From Cupriavidus metallidurans CH34 (GTDB lineage Bacteria > Pseudomonadota > Gammaproteobacteria > Burkholderiales > Burkholderiaceae): 64,000 nt of DNA. The notes under the pieces are model-generated. The model was not told the origin of the DNA. It did no database searches and was given only the letters and a program-made list of their open reading frames with translations. A program made the position numbers and the translations under genes. The DNA lies in the NCBI RefSeq assembly GCF_000196015.1, contig NC_007974.2:1922001-1986000 (forward strand), in the 5' to 3' direction. Positions 24,532-32,044 of this stretch are shown in pieces (positions within the stretch are counted from its first letter, which is position 1; every line of letters begins with the position of its first letter).

Positions 24532-24552
24532 ATGATGCTATCAAGACATCAT
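24532..24552. promoter_or_regulatory. dyad in the LysR / Bug-receptor intergenic region
   Basis: ATGATG (24532-24537) and CATCAT (24547-24552) form a perfect inverted repeat with a nine-base AT-rich spacer. It sits just upstream of the LysR start and 80 bases before the receptor start. This position and shape fit a LysR recognition site. Confidence 0.4.
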
Positions 24553-24631
24553 AATTTACAGGAAAGAATCCGGCTCGCACAATGCTGTCGAACAAGCTCA
24601 CTAGAGCAAGACCAGAGCAAGAGGAGACAAA

Positions 24632-25633
24632 ATGCGGCGAATCGCAAGGCGACTGGCATGGCTACCCGGCCTGGCAGTGGCGATCGGCACGACAGGGGTG
24701 GCTAGCGCGGCAGCAGCCTCGTCGGAAGCCGGATATCCCGCGCGGCCCGTGCACTTGATCGTTCCCTACGCCGCAGGTGGCGGCCCGGACATCCAGGCCC
24801 GCAAGCTGGCCGAAGTCGTCTCGCGCGACCTGGGGCAACCGGTCGTTGTGGAGAACAAGGTTGGCGCAGGGGGCATTCTTGCCGCTGAATTCGTCGCCAA
24901 GCAGCCGGCTGACGGCTACACGCTGATGATCGGCGCCTCCACACACCTGGTGCAGAAACTGATGCAGCCGTCGGTCAGGTTCGACCCTGCCAGGGATTTC
25001 ACCCACATCATCCGTACGGGCTTCAGCCCGCAGGTCATGCTGGTGAAGAGCACCTCGCCCTACCAGTCCGTGGCCGATCTTGTCGCGGCAGCGCGCAAAT
25101 CGCCGGGCAAGCTCAACTATGCGTCGGGGGGTATCGGCAGCGCCGCCCATCTGTCGGGCGCGGCATTGGCAAGCGCCGCGACGATCGACCTGGTCCATGT
25201 GCCGTACAAAGGCTCGGTCGAGGTTGTTCCCGCGTTGATCCGGGGCGATGCAACACTTGGCTTCCCGATTGCATCGACCGCGATTCCACAGATCGAGAAC
25301 GGCAAGGTGCGTGCATTGGCGGTTACCTCCGCATCCCGCTTGCCCGGCTTGCCCCAGGTGCCAACCCTGAACGAGGCGTTGGGCCGGAACGATCTGGCGC
25401 TGGATTCATGGTTCGGCATCTGGGCGCCCGCCGGCGTGCCAAAGCCCGTGGTTGCACGCCTGCAGGCTGCTGTGATCAAGGCCCTGAATGATCCGGGCAC
25501 ACGTGACATGTTCCAAAAGGCGGGTTCGGTGATCGACCCCACACCGAGCCAGGAAGCCTTTGACCGATTCGTTGCCGACGAGATGGTCAAGTACCGCCGG
25601 ATCATCGAATCGAACCATATTTCGCTGCAATGA
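24632..25633 (+). CDS. Bug-family (TctC) periplasmic solute-binding protein
   Basis: 333 residues with a cleavable signal peptide (residues ~1-27, basic start then hydrophobic core ending ASAAAA). The mature protein has the Bug fold signatures YPARPVHLIVPYAAGGGPDIQAR, GQPVVVENKVGAGG, GYTLMIG and VHVPYKGSVE. Bug proteins bind carboxylates or related small molecules in the periplasm, some feeding TctAB permeases. No tctAB genes are adjacent. The stop overlaps an ATG of the CoA-transferase frame, so the two are co-expressed, suggesting uptake of an acid that is then activated with CoA. Confidence 0.9.
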   Translation: MRRIARRLAWLPGLAVAIGTTGVASAAAASSEAGYPARPVHLIVPYAAGGGPDIQARKLAEVVSRDLGQPVVVENKVGAGGILAAEFVAKQPADGYTLMIGASTHLVQKLMQPSVRFDPARDFTHIIRTGFSPQVMLVKSTSPYQSVADLVAAARKSPGKLNYASGGIGSAAHLSGAALASAATIDLVHVPYKGSVEVVPALIRGDATLGFPIASTAIPQIENGKVRALAVTSASRLPGLPQVPTLNEALGRNDLALDSWFGIWAPAGVPKPVVARLQAAVIKALNDPGTRDMFQKAGSVIDPTPSQEAFDRFVADEMVKYRRIIESNHISLQ

Positions 25634-25641
25634 GGCCACCC

Positions 25642-26754
25642 ATGACCACCGAAAACCTCTCGTTCTCCCCCCTTGCCGGCGTCCGCGTACTGGATTTCTC
25701 GCATGTCATCGCGGGCCCGTTGGCAACGTTCTACCTGTCACAGCTCGGGGCCGATGTGCTGAAGATGGAAAACGCCAATGGCGGCGATGTCATGCGCAGG
25801 ACCGAAACTGGCCGAAAGGGCTTTCTCGCGCTCAATGCGGGCAAGGACTGTCGTGACATTGACCTGGGCTCCGAAGCGGGCCGCGCCGACGCTCTCGCCC
25901 TGGCGGCCACGTGCGATGTCGTCGTCGACAACCTGCGCCCCGGCGTGCTGGAGCGATTCGGCCTCGGCTTCGAAGCGGTGCGGGCGGTGAATCCGCGTGT
26001 GGTGTATTGCTCGATTTCGGGCTTTGGTCGCGGCAGTGCCGACTGGTCGGGCCGCCCCGCATACGACCATGTCATTCAGGCGGCCACAGGCATGACCTTT
26101 CTGGCGGGCAACGAGAACGACCCGCCGATCAAGACCGGATTCCCTGTCGTCGACGCCGCAACGGGCATGCAGGCAGCGCTCTCCATTCTGGCCGGCCTGC
26201 GCGAGCGCGATCGCTGCGGCTGCGCCATTCAGCTCGACATCTCCATGACCGGCGCAGCGATGCAACTCATGTATGGCTTTGCCTGCGAGGCATTGACGGA
26301 TGGCACTTCGCCCTCTCGCGTGGGCAACCGGGGCTACTCGGGGAGCCCGACGGCGGACTTCTTCCCCACGACCGACGGCTGGATTGCACTCGGCGCCAAC
26401 ACCCCACGCCAGTTGCTGCGCCTTCTCGAAGTCCTGGAACTGTCCGAGCTTGCCGCCGACCCGGCCTACTTTGCCGAACCACTGGATGCGGAGTCCCCCG
26501 CCACCTTCGTGCGCTCACGCGACCCTGCCGCGCTGAAAACGATCATCGCGCAACGCCTGCAAATGCTGCGCGCCGACGAACTCGAGGAACGCCTCGCCAC
26601 GCGCGGGGTACCCGCAGCGAAGGTACGCAAGCTGGGCGAGTTTGCCGAAGCGGCGCTAGGTCACGGCCGCATATCGACTGTCACACTGCGCGATGGCGAC
26701 ACCGAAGTCATGTCGCCGGGCCTGGGCTTCGGTGCCCGGCGACATCCGGGCTAA
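25642..26754 (+). CDS. CaiB/BaiF-family (class III) CoA-transferase
   Basis: 370 residues. Class III features are VRVLDFSHVIAGPLATFYL, the GKD segment LNAGKDCRDIDL, and GRPAYDHVIQAATGM containing the aspartate that forms the acyl-enzyme anhydride. These enzymes move CoA between carboxylic acids. The ATG at 25642 has GAGG nine bases upstream; the overlapping ATG at 25630 is an alternative. At about 370 residues it is slightly shorter than typical members (about 400). The stop codon lies inside a 10-base tandem repeat, so the C-terminus may be variable. Confidence 0.85.
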   Translation: MTTENLSFSPLAGVRVLDFSHVIAGPLATFYLSQLGADVLKMENANGGDVMRRTETGRKGFLALNAGKDCRDIDLGSEAGRADALALAATCDVVVDNLRPGVLERFGLGFEAVRAVNPRVVYCSISGFGRGSADWSGRPAYDHVIQAATGMTFLAGNENDPPIKTGFPVVDAATGMQAALSILAGLRERDRCGCAIQLDISMTGAAMQLMYGFACEALTDGTSPSRVGNRGYSGSPTADFFPTTDGWIALGANTPRQLLRLLEVLELSELAADPAYFAEPLDAESPATFVRSRDPAALKTIIAQRLQMLRADELEERLATRGVPAAKVRKLGEFAEAALGHGRISTVTLRDGDTEVMSPGLGFGARRHPG

Positions 26755-26788
26755 TCCGGGCTAATCCGGGCTAATCCGGGCTAATCCG
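26744..26788 (+). repeat. 10-base tandem repeat spanning the CoA-transferase stop
   Basis: The unit CTAATCCGGG occurs three times perfectly from 26751, with a partial unit before (26744-26750) and one after (26781-26788). The first TAA is the stop codon of the CoA-transferase. The unit is not a multiple of three, so copy-number change would move the frame, though each copy carries TAA. It lies in the gap between convergent genes. Confidence 0.85.
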
Positions 26789-26821
26789 CACTAATGCTGG
26801 CCTCCTCGCACCGGCGCGCGC

Positions 26822-28858
26822 TCAGAACGTTTCCCAATCGCCGCCATCGGCCGTCGCGGGCACCGGTGCGGCCGATGGCCTCGCCTTTGCCACGGGCCGA
26901 CGGCTCGAGGGCGTAGCCAGTACGGGTTCCTTGCGCTGATGGGTGACCGGCTGGCGGGCCTTGGCTGGCGTGGCTGGCTGGCGCGCCAGTACCGGGGCCG
27001 CCGAGGTCTTGCGTACCACGGGCGGTCGCACGGCGGCGGGCACTGCGGGCGCGCGCAATTGGTGTGATGGCTGCACCGGGCGCTGCGGGGCAGCGGCGGC
27101 CGTCTGGGTCGATACCTTCTGGGTCGATACCTTCTGGGTCGATACCTTCTGGGTCGATACCTTCTGGGTCAATGCCTTCTGGGGCGATGGCCTCGGCGTC
27201 AATGCCTTCGGCGCAGCAGCGGGCAAGCGTGGCGCCGGTTGAACCGGCTGCGCAACGACTGCCACGGGCCCCGGCGCGCGCGGCACTTCGCGCTGCTGTT
27301 GCTGGCCCAGATCGAAACGCGCGACTTCCGTCACCAGCCCGCCGGCCTGCTGCATCAGGCTTTCGGCGGCAGCACTGGCTTCTTCCACCAGCGCGGCATT
27401 CTGCTGCGTCACGGTTTCCATCTGCGCAATCGCCAGGCCCACCTGCTCGATGCCGGCGCTCTGCTCCTCGCTGGCGGCGGTGATCTCGCCCATGATGTCC
27501 GTGACGCGGCGTACCGCGCCGACGATGTCATCCATGGTCTTGCCGGCTACTTCGACCTGGCGCGCGCCCTCCTTTACCTGCCGCACGGAGCCATTGATCA
27601 GATCGCCGATTTCCTTGGCCGCCGACGATGAACGCTGCGCCAGGCTGCGCACTTCGGCCGCCACAACGCTGAAGCCACGACCTTGCTCGCCGGCACGCGC
27701 CGCTTCCACAGCGGCGTTCAGCGCAAGAATGTTGGTCTGGAATGCGATACCTTCGATGACGCCGATGATCTCGGCCACGCGTGCCGAGGACTGGGTGATG
27801 CCGTCCATCGTATCCACCACGCTGCGCACCACGCGGCCGCCTTCGGTGGCGACATCCGATGCGTTCGCGGCAAGCTGGTTGGCTTGTCGCGCGTTCTCGG
27901 CGTTCTGGCGCACGGTGGACGTCAACTGCTCCATTGACGCGGCAGTCTGCTCCAGCGATGCCGCTTGCTGCTCGGTACGGCGGGACAGATCGGTATTGCC
28001 ACTGGAGATCTCGCGCGCGGCGGTGTCGATCGAACCGGCCGCGTGCTGGATGCCGCGAACCAGCGTGCCGAGCTGGCCAAAGGCGCGCTCGAGCGCGCCG
28101 AGCATCCGGCCCATCTCATCCTGGCTGCGTACTTCGATGGTGTGCGCAAGCTGGCCCTGCTCCAGCGCCTCGGCAGCATCAAGCGCCTGCCGGGCCGGAC
28201 GCGTCACCGAGCGTGTCATGCCGATACCCAGCAGCGCGGCAATGATCGCCGCCAGAGCTGCCATGCCGATCAGAAGGTTGCGCGTAAAAGCGTAGCGCGC
28301 TGTTGCATCCTCCACCGCCTCCACGGCCAGCTTCTGGCCAAGCTGGGCGATCGCGTCCAGCTTGTCGAAGTACGCGGCCTGCGATGACGGCAGCGTGGCA
28401 GTCAGCCCGGCGCGGGCGCCATCGTATTCCCCTGCGCCCAGCTGGCGCATGACCAGGTCGAGCTGACCGTCATAGGTGGCGCGTGCCTGCGTCAGTTGCT
28501 CGAACACGGCTTTCCATTCCGCGTTGCCCGACGCCACCAGGGTCTTGCCGATCGGTTCGAGCGTCGCGTCGATTTCCTCGCGGAACCGGGCGATCTTCGC
28601 CGCGTTCGCCGTGACCAGCGCGGCATCCTCGGTCAATGCCGCATCGCGCACCATCAGACCGATCGTCAGCACCTGCGCCTTGGCGTGATTCAGATCGATC
28701 ACCCGCAGCAGCCGCTTCTCCACCGCCATGTGCATGGCATCGTTCATGCTGCCCAGCGCCGACACCCCAACCGCGGCAACCGCGGCGAGCAGCAGCACCA
28801 CGAGACTGAAAGCAAAGGTCAGCCGCGCCCCGATCCCCATTTTTCGCAAGCCCATCAC
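26822..28858 (-). CDS. methyl-accepting chemotaxis protein with repeat-rich tether and C-terminal CheR-docking pentapeptide
   Basis: 678 residues. Transmembrane helix 1 (~12-34), a four-helix-bundle sensor (~40-185), transmembrane helix 2 (~190-212), HAMP (~213-268), and the cytoplasmic coiled coil with the conserved tip GIAFQTNILALNAAVEAA. Methylation-site-like Gln/Glu pairs flank it. After ~520 comes a Pro/Ala/Gln-rich tail with pentad repeats STQKV. It ends in DWETF, equivalent to the NWETF tail with which E. coli Tsr and Tar tether CheR and CheB. It should report a ligand to CheA/CheW. A sigma-28-like promoter lies upstream. The ligand is not predictable. Confidence 0.93.
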   Translation of the reverse strand: MMGLRKMGIGARLTFAFSLVVLLLAAVAAVGVSALGSMNDAMHMAVEKRLLRVIDLNHAKAQVLTIGLMVRDAALTEDAALVTANAAKIARFREEIDATLEPIGKTLVASGNAEWKAVFEQLTQARATYDGQLDLVMRQLGAGEYDGARAGLTATLPSSQAAYFDKLDAIAQLGQKLAVEAVEDATARYAFTRNLLIGMAALAAIIAALLGIGMTRSVTRPARQALDAAEALEQGQLAHTIEVRSQDEMGRMLGALERAFGQLGTLVRGIQHAAGSIDTAAREISSGNTDLSRRTEQQAASLEQTAASMEQLTSTVRQNAENARQANQLAANASDVATEGGRVVRSVVDTMDGITQSSARVAEIIGVIEGIAFQTNILALNAAVEAARAGEQGRGFSVVAAEVRSLAQRSSSAAKEIGDLINGSVRQVKEGARQVEVAGKTMDDIVGAVRRVTDIMGEITAASEEQSAGIEQVGLAIAQMETVTQQNAALVEEASAAAESLMQQAGGLVTEVARFDLGQQQQREVPRAPGPVAVVAQPVQPAPRLPAAAPKALTPRPSPQKALTQKVSTQKVSTQKVSTQKVSTQTAAAAPQRPVQPSHQLRAPAVPAAVRPPVVRKTSAAPVLARQPATPAKARQPVTHQRKEPVLATPSSRRPVAKARPSAAPVPATADGGDWETF
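27106..27195. repeat. 15-base in-frame tandem repeats inside the chemoreceptor tail
   Basis: Four identical 15-base units (GGGTCGATACCTTCT on the plus strand, 27106-27165) are followed by two degenerate copies (27166-27195). On the coding strand each unit gives a five-residue repeat (STQKV register). Because the unit is a multiple of three, gain or loss of copies changes tether length without breaking the frame. Confidence 0.9.
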
Positions 28859-28931
28859 TTCGTACCTTTCTCTTGTGATCCGATTGTTCGTACGAGCGAT
28901 ATCCGCCCGAAACCGGGCATCGCACGGCCTC

Positions 28932-28958
28932 CTATCGGCGGCGTCGCGGGCGGACTTA
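28932..28958 (-). promoter_or_regulatory. sigma-28 (FliA) promoter candidate for the chemoreceptor
   Basis: Read on the minus strand: TAAGTCCG (28958-28951), 11 bases, then GCCGATAG (28939-28932). The -10 element matches GCCGATAA at seven of eight positions and the spacing is the standard 11. The -35 is weaker. It lies 73 bases upstream of the chemoreceptor ATG. Chemoreceptor genes are commonly FliA-dependent. Confidence 0.6.
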
Positions 28959-29106
28959 AGCGCAAAAACGAATTGAGGGGGAAATCGGCAGGTATTCGGT
29001 GGATTGACTGCACAACAAATGGCATCTAATCCATCTGCGCAACACGCACCGGCACCGGAGACCAGACAGACGGCGTCAGACCATCGTCGGCCCGACCAGC
29101 CAGCGC

Positions 29107-29142
29107 GAAAAAAAAGCCTACGCGCGGGGTGCTCGTAGGCTT
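29107..29142 (-). terminator. strong intrinsic terminator on the minus strand
   Basis: The stem AAGCCTAC/GTAGGCTT (29114-29121 with 29135-29142) is followed on the minus strand by eight T residues (A run at 29107-29114). There is no coding gene upstream of it on this strand, which is why a small RNA is proposed. Confidence 0.75.
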
Positions 29143-29181
29143 TCCAGGACTGCTCAGAAGGACCGGCTGTACCCGGTCCAG
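29107..29181 (-). ncRNA. candidate small RNA of about 75 nt
   Basis: A promoter-like element (29188-29216) and a strong intrinsic terminator (29107-29142) bracket about 75 bases on the minus strand with no plausible coding sequence. The predicted RNA has a 5' hairpin of seven base pairs (plus-strand arms 29160-29166 and 29173-29179) and the terminator hairpin. A single-stranded linker of about 17 bases joins them. This two-hairpin, U-tailed form is typical of trans-acting sRNAs. A read-through open frame at 29026-29409 crosses the terminator and is not credible as a gene. No Rfam family was recognised. A small Hfq-like gene lies 590 bases away. Confidence 0.5.
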
Positions 29182-29187
29182 CGCTCG

Positions 29188-29216
29188 AATATAAACCCGC
29201 TTACATGAGGTGTAAA
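29188..29216 (-). promoter_or_regulatory. sigma-70-type promoter candidate for the small RNA
   Basis: On the minus strand TTTACA (29216-29211) and TATATT (29193-29188) are separated by exactly 17 bases, close to TTGACA-17-TATAAT. The predicted start point is near 29181. A dyad ATCAGGG/CCCTGAT (29227-29233, 29238-29244) lies just upstream and could be an activator or repressor site. Confidence 0.5.
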
Positions 29217-29766
29217 TCGCGCTTCTATCAGGGATTCCCCTGATGGCGGGTGTAATCCGAAGATCACTTGATAGCTTCTCAGTAGCGCGAAAGTCACGTG
29301 CGGGCTCTTCGTCAGATATCGGCAATTTCCCGCAAAGCATTAGCTGGCGCGGGTTGGCGGCATCTGGCCGGGCGTTCCGATGGCAGCATACCGCATGCGC
29401 CTGCCACAACTCGCTCCACGCGACAACATCACAAATAGAGTAATGACTCTAGTCGAAGACAAGCAGCCGCTCAGTCAATGCTTGTAAAACTTTGTTACTC
29501 TCCCCGTCTGAAGTATTCCCCTTCTCTCCTGGCTGCGCCGATTGGACGTGATGGCCGGGCAGCGCCCCCGATATTCGCGAATCGTCTGCCCGCCGCGTTC
29601 ATGCCGGCCAGCTCCTGCGCCACCTCCGGCTCCGAGAGCGAATGTTTCAAAGCGCACCACGATCTGAGCGCACAAAACGTCACCCATAGTGCGTTACAGA
29701 TCGAATCATGTGGTCATCGGACCGTTGTCAGCCGCCAGATCCCTCGCGGGTTCTTCCGGAGAAGTT
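29217..29766. other. intergenic stretch between the sRNA promoter and the Hfq-like gene
   Basis: No convincing coding sequence. It holds two dyads: ATCAGGG/CCCTGAT (29227-29244) and TAGAGT-AATG-ACTCTA (29436-29451). Frames such as 29478-30299 on the plus strand overlap the Hfq-like gene in another frame and have no domain similarity. Confidence 0.5.
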
Positions 29767-30087
29767 GTGAAGAAGGAAAAAAAGGCTCCAAGACCCAGCC
29801 GGAAACTGCAGCACCTGCATTACGCAGCCCACGGCGCAAGCCGCAACGCAGTCATCGTCCATCTGTCGAACGGCACGAGGTTGACCGGTGTCGTCCTGGC
29901 ATCGGACAACTATATGGTGCTGCTTGGGCAGAGCGCCGAAGATCCCACCCCCACGCTGATCTACAAACGCGCGATTACCGTCGTGACCCCCGCCCACGCG
30001 CCCGAAACGACGTCGGTGCTGCTCGAGGCCGAAACATCGCCGGACTTCGTGCGCCTCTACACCCCGCGCACGCGCAAGCGCCGCTGA
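29767..30087 (+). CDS. Hfq/Sm-like small RNA-binding protein, upstream of flagellin
   Basis: 106 residues from a GTG at 29767 preceded by GGAG with five bases' spacing. The frame is open back to 29689, but that start has no ribosome site. The Sm1 motif is visible as VIVHLSNGTRLTGVVLASDNYMVLL, compared with the VxLxNGxxLxGxIxxFDxxxxLL pattern of Hfq. Sm2 appears as LIYKRAITVVTP, compared with YKHAISTVVP. The Lys-His of Sm2 is Lys-Arg here, and the loop between the motifs is longer (GQSAEDPTPT). Both termini are basic. It is not the canonical hfq gene, which normally sits beside hflX/miaA. Inference: a divergent riboregulator. Its position 222 bases before fliC suggests a role in motility. Confidence 0.7.
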   Translation: MKKEKKAPRPSRKLQHLHYAAHGASRNAVIVHLSNGTRLTGVVLASDNYMVLLGQSAEDPTPTLIYKRAITVVTPAHAPETTSVLLEAETSPDFVRLYTPRTRKRR

Positions 30088-30186
30088 GCGGCGCAGCAAG
30101 TCGTGGCGCCCTTCTATATAGATGCGGGCCCACGACCACGCAAACACCAGGTCAAGTTGCGCGCGCAACCCCCGCAAAGATCACTC

Positions 30187-30213
30187 TAAAGTCTCCCCCT
30201 GCCCGGTCGATAA
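30187..30213 (+). promoter_or_regulatory. sigma-28 (FliA) promoter of fliC
   Basis: TAAAGTCT (30187-30194), 11 bases, GTCGATAA (30206-30213). This is nearly identical to the consensus TAAAGTTT-N11-GCCGATAA. It lies 97 bases upstream of the fliC ATG, leaving an untranslated leader of roughly 90 bases. Confidence 0.88.
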
Positions 30214-30309
30214 CCTTTGCAACGGAGGCACTCTACGCCCTGCAACGCAGGCAGCCAACGTTACGGCACCCGCCGGAATGCCTAAAACATTGCAAATAGG
30301 AGTCGTACC

Positions 30310-31506
30310 ATGGCGCAAGTCATTAATACCAACTCGTTGTCTCTGATGACTCAGAACAACCTGAACACGTCGCAATCGGCGCTGAACACCGCCATTCAGC
30401 GACTGTCGTCGGGTCTGCGCATCAACAGCGCAAAGGACGATGCAGCCGGCCTGGCCATCGCCAGCCGCTTCACGTCGAACATCAACGGCCTGACCGTTGC
30501 CCAGCGTAACGCCAACGACGGCATCTCGCTGGCGCAAACGACGGAAGGCGCGCTGACCGAAGTCACGAACAACCTGCAGCGTATCCGCGACCTGTCGGTG
30601 CAAGCCGCCAACGGTTCGAACTCGGCTTCGGACCTGAAGTCGATCCAGGACGAAATCACGCAGCGTATGTCGGAAATCGACCGCCTGTCGGCCCAGACCG
30701 ACTTCAACGGCGTGAAGGTGCTGTCGTCGACCGCCAAGAGCGTGAACATTCAGGTTGGCGCGCAAGACGGCCAGACCATCGCTGTGAACCTGCAGGAAAT
30801 CAGCACGAAGACGCTGGGCCTGAACAGCTTCAACGTGAACGGCCCGCAAGGCGCCGTCACCGCCGCCACCGCTGCCAACTTCCAGAAGGTCTTCGGTAGC
30901 TCCACCACGTTCACGACGTCGTCGATCACGGAAGCCGTCGGCGGCACGCTGGCCACGACCCTGGGTATCAGCTCGAGCAGCGTGGCCATCGGCAACCAGG
31001 CCATGGTTGACGCGAACGGCAACTGGTTCGCACAAGTCACCGTCACGCCGGCGTCGGCCACGGAAGCTCAGGCACTGAAGAACCAGGGCATGACCACCGC
31101 AACCAGCGGCTCGGCCATGACCATGTACGTTGCACTGAACCCGAACTCGACGACGAGCACGACGGGCGCGACGGCATCGTTCACGCTGAACACCACTGGC
31201 GTGACCGCTTCCACCCTGACGGGCAGCGCCTCGGCCAACCCGCTGGCCACGCTCGACAACGCCCTGCAAACGGTGAACAGCCTGCGCAGCTCGCTGGGTG
31301 CTATCCAGAACCGTCTGGATTCGACGATCTCGAACCTGGGCACGACCATCACCAACCTGTCGTCGTCGCGCTCGCGCATTCAGGATGCTGACTACGCAAC
31401 GGAAGTGTCGAACATGACCCGCGCGAACATCCTGCAACAAGCTGGTACCTCGGTGCTGGCTCAAGCGAACCAGACCACGCAAGGCGTGCTGTCGCTGCTG
31501 CGTTAA
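30310..31506 (+). CDS. fliC: flagellin
   Basis: 398 residues. Residues ~1-170 and the last ~100 are the conserved D0/D1 helices: MAQVINTNSLSLMTQNNLN, RLSSGLRINSAKDDAAGLAI at the start, and ADYATEVSNMTRANILQQAG to QGVLSLLR at the end. The central ~130 residues are the surface-exposed variable domain, rich in Thr and Ser (for example TSTTGATASFTLNTTG), and would be the place for O-glycosylation. Secreted through the flagellar export apparatus and polymerised as the filament. An AGGAG site precedes the ATG, a sigma-28 promoter lies upstream, and a hairpin terminator follows. Confidence 0.97.
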   Translation: MAQVINTNSLSLMTQNNLNTSQSALNTAIQRLSSGLRINSAKDDAAGLAIASRFTSNINGLTVAQRNANDGISLAQTTEGALTEVTNNLQRIRDLSVQAANGSNSASDLKSIQDEITQRMSEIDRLSAQTDFNGVKVLSSTAKSVNIQVGAQDGQTIAVNLQEISTKTLGLNSFNVNGPQGAVTAATAANFQKVFGSSTTFTTSSITEAVGGTLATTLGISSSSVAIGNQAMVDANGNWFAQVTVTPASATEAQALKNQGMTTATSGSAMTMYVALNPNSTTSTTGATASFTLNTTGVTASTLTGSASANPLATLDNALQTVNSLRSSLGAIQNRLDSTISNLGTTITNLSSSRSRIQDADYATEVSNMTRANILQQAGTSVLAQANQTTQGVLSLLR

Positions 31507-31527
31507 TCGCACCGCGTAAGCAGGAAG

Positions 31528-31551
31528 GCCGGACCTCGTGTCCGGCTTTCT
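31528..31551 (+). terminator. fliC terminator
   Basis: GCCGGAC (31528-31534) and GTCCGGC (31540-31546) form a seven-base-pair stem with a five-base loop, followed by TTTCTT. It sits 21 bases after the fliC stop and separates fliC from flaG-fliD. Confidence 0.75.
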
Positions 31552-31621
31552 TGCGCCCGGAGTATTTCCCCAGGGCTTCGGCTCTGGGAAAACATTTCGA
31601 GATGACCGAGTCAGGACAATC

Positions 31622-32002
31622 ATGGCAACCCAAACTGCTCCATCGTCCGGCGTAGTGCAAGCGGCAGTCGGCGTGTCCCTGCCACAGCCCGGCCTACGCG
31701 CATCCGCAACGCCTGCGGATACATCACAAGCACCGGCGGGCGTCACGTCGGCCACACCGGCGCCTGACCAACCGGCGGTGCGCCCCAGCACGGACGCGGC
31801 AGTCAGGAAACTGACCGAGGCCCTGCGCGCTGCATCGGTCAGCGTCCAGTTTGAAATCGACCGCGAGACCAACCGCGTCGTGACCAAGATCGTCGACAAG
31901 GCCAACGGCGAAATCATCCGACAGATTCCCACAGAGGAAGTCGTGCGTATCGCCGACGCGCTGGCCCAGTTGCAAGGGCTGTTCGTCAACCAGACCGCCT
32001 GA
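31622..32002 (+). CDS. flaG: FlaG-family protein
   Basis: 126 residues. The first ~55 are Ala/Pro/Thr-rich and probably disordered. The C-terminal ~70 carry the FlaG domain (VQFEIDRETNRVVTKIVDKANGEIIRQIPTEEVVRIA). FlaG proteins affect filament length in several bacteria, but their mechanism is unclear. The ATG at 31622 fits the family; the upstream extension of the frame runs into the fliC terminator. It precedes fliD by 42 bases, the usual order in beta-proteobacteria. Confidence 0.88.
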   Translation: MATQTAPSSGVVQAAVGVSLPQPGLRASATPADTSQAPAGVTSATPAPDQPAVRPSTDAAVRKLTEALRAASVSVQFEIDRETNRVVTKIVDKANGEIIRQIPTEEVVRIADALAQLQGLFVNQTA

Positions 32003-32044
32003 CATCGTCGCAGCCCCAACCAGAAGCCCCCTGGAAAACAAGAA

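Noticed and set aside
27106-27195. Regular repeats that could suggest a CRISPR array
   Set aside because: Units are 15 bases, contiguous without spacers, and translate in frame inside the chemoreceptor.
29026-29409. 127-codon minus-strand frame upstream of the chemoreceptor
   Set aside because: It reads through a strong intrinsic terminator at 29107-29142, has no ribosome site and no similarity; the sRNA interpretation fits better.
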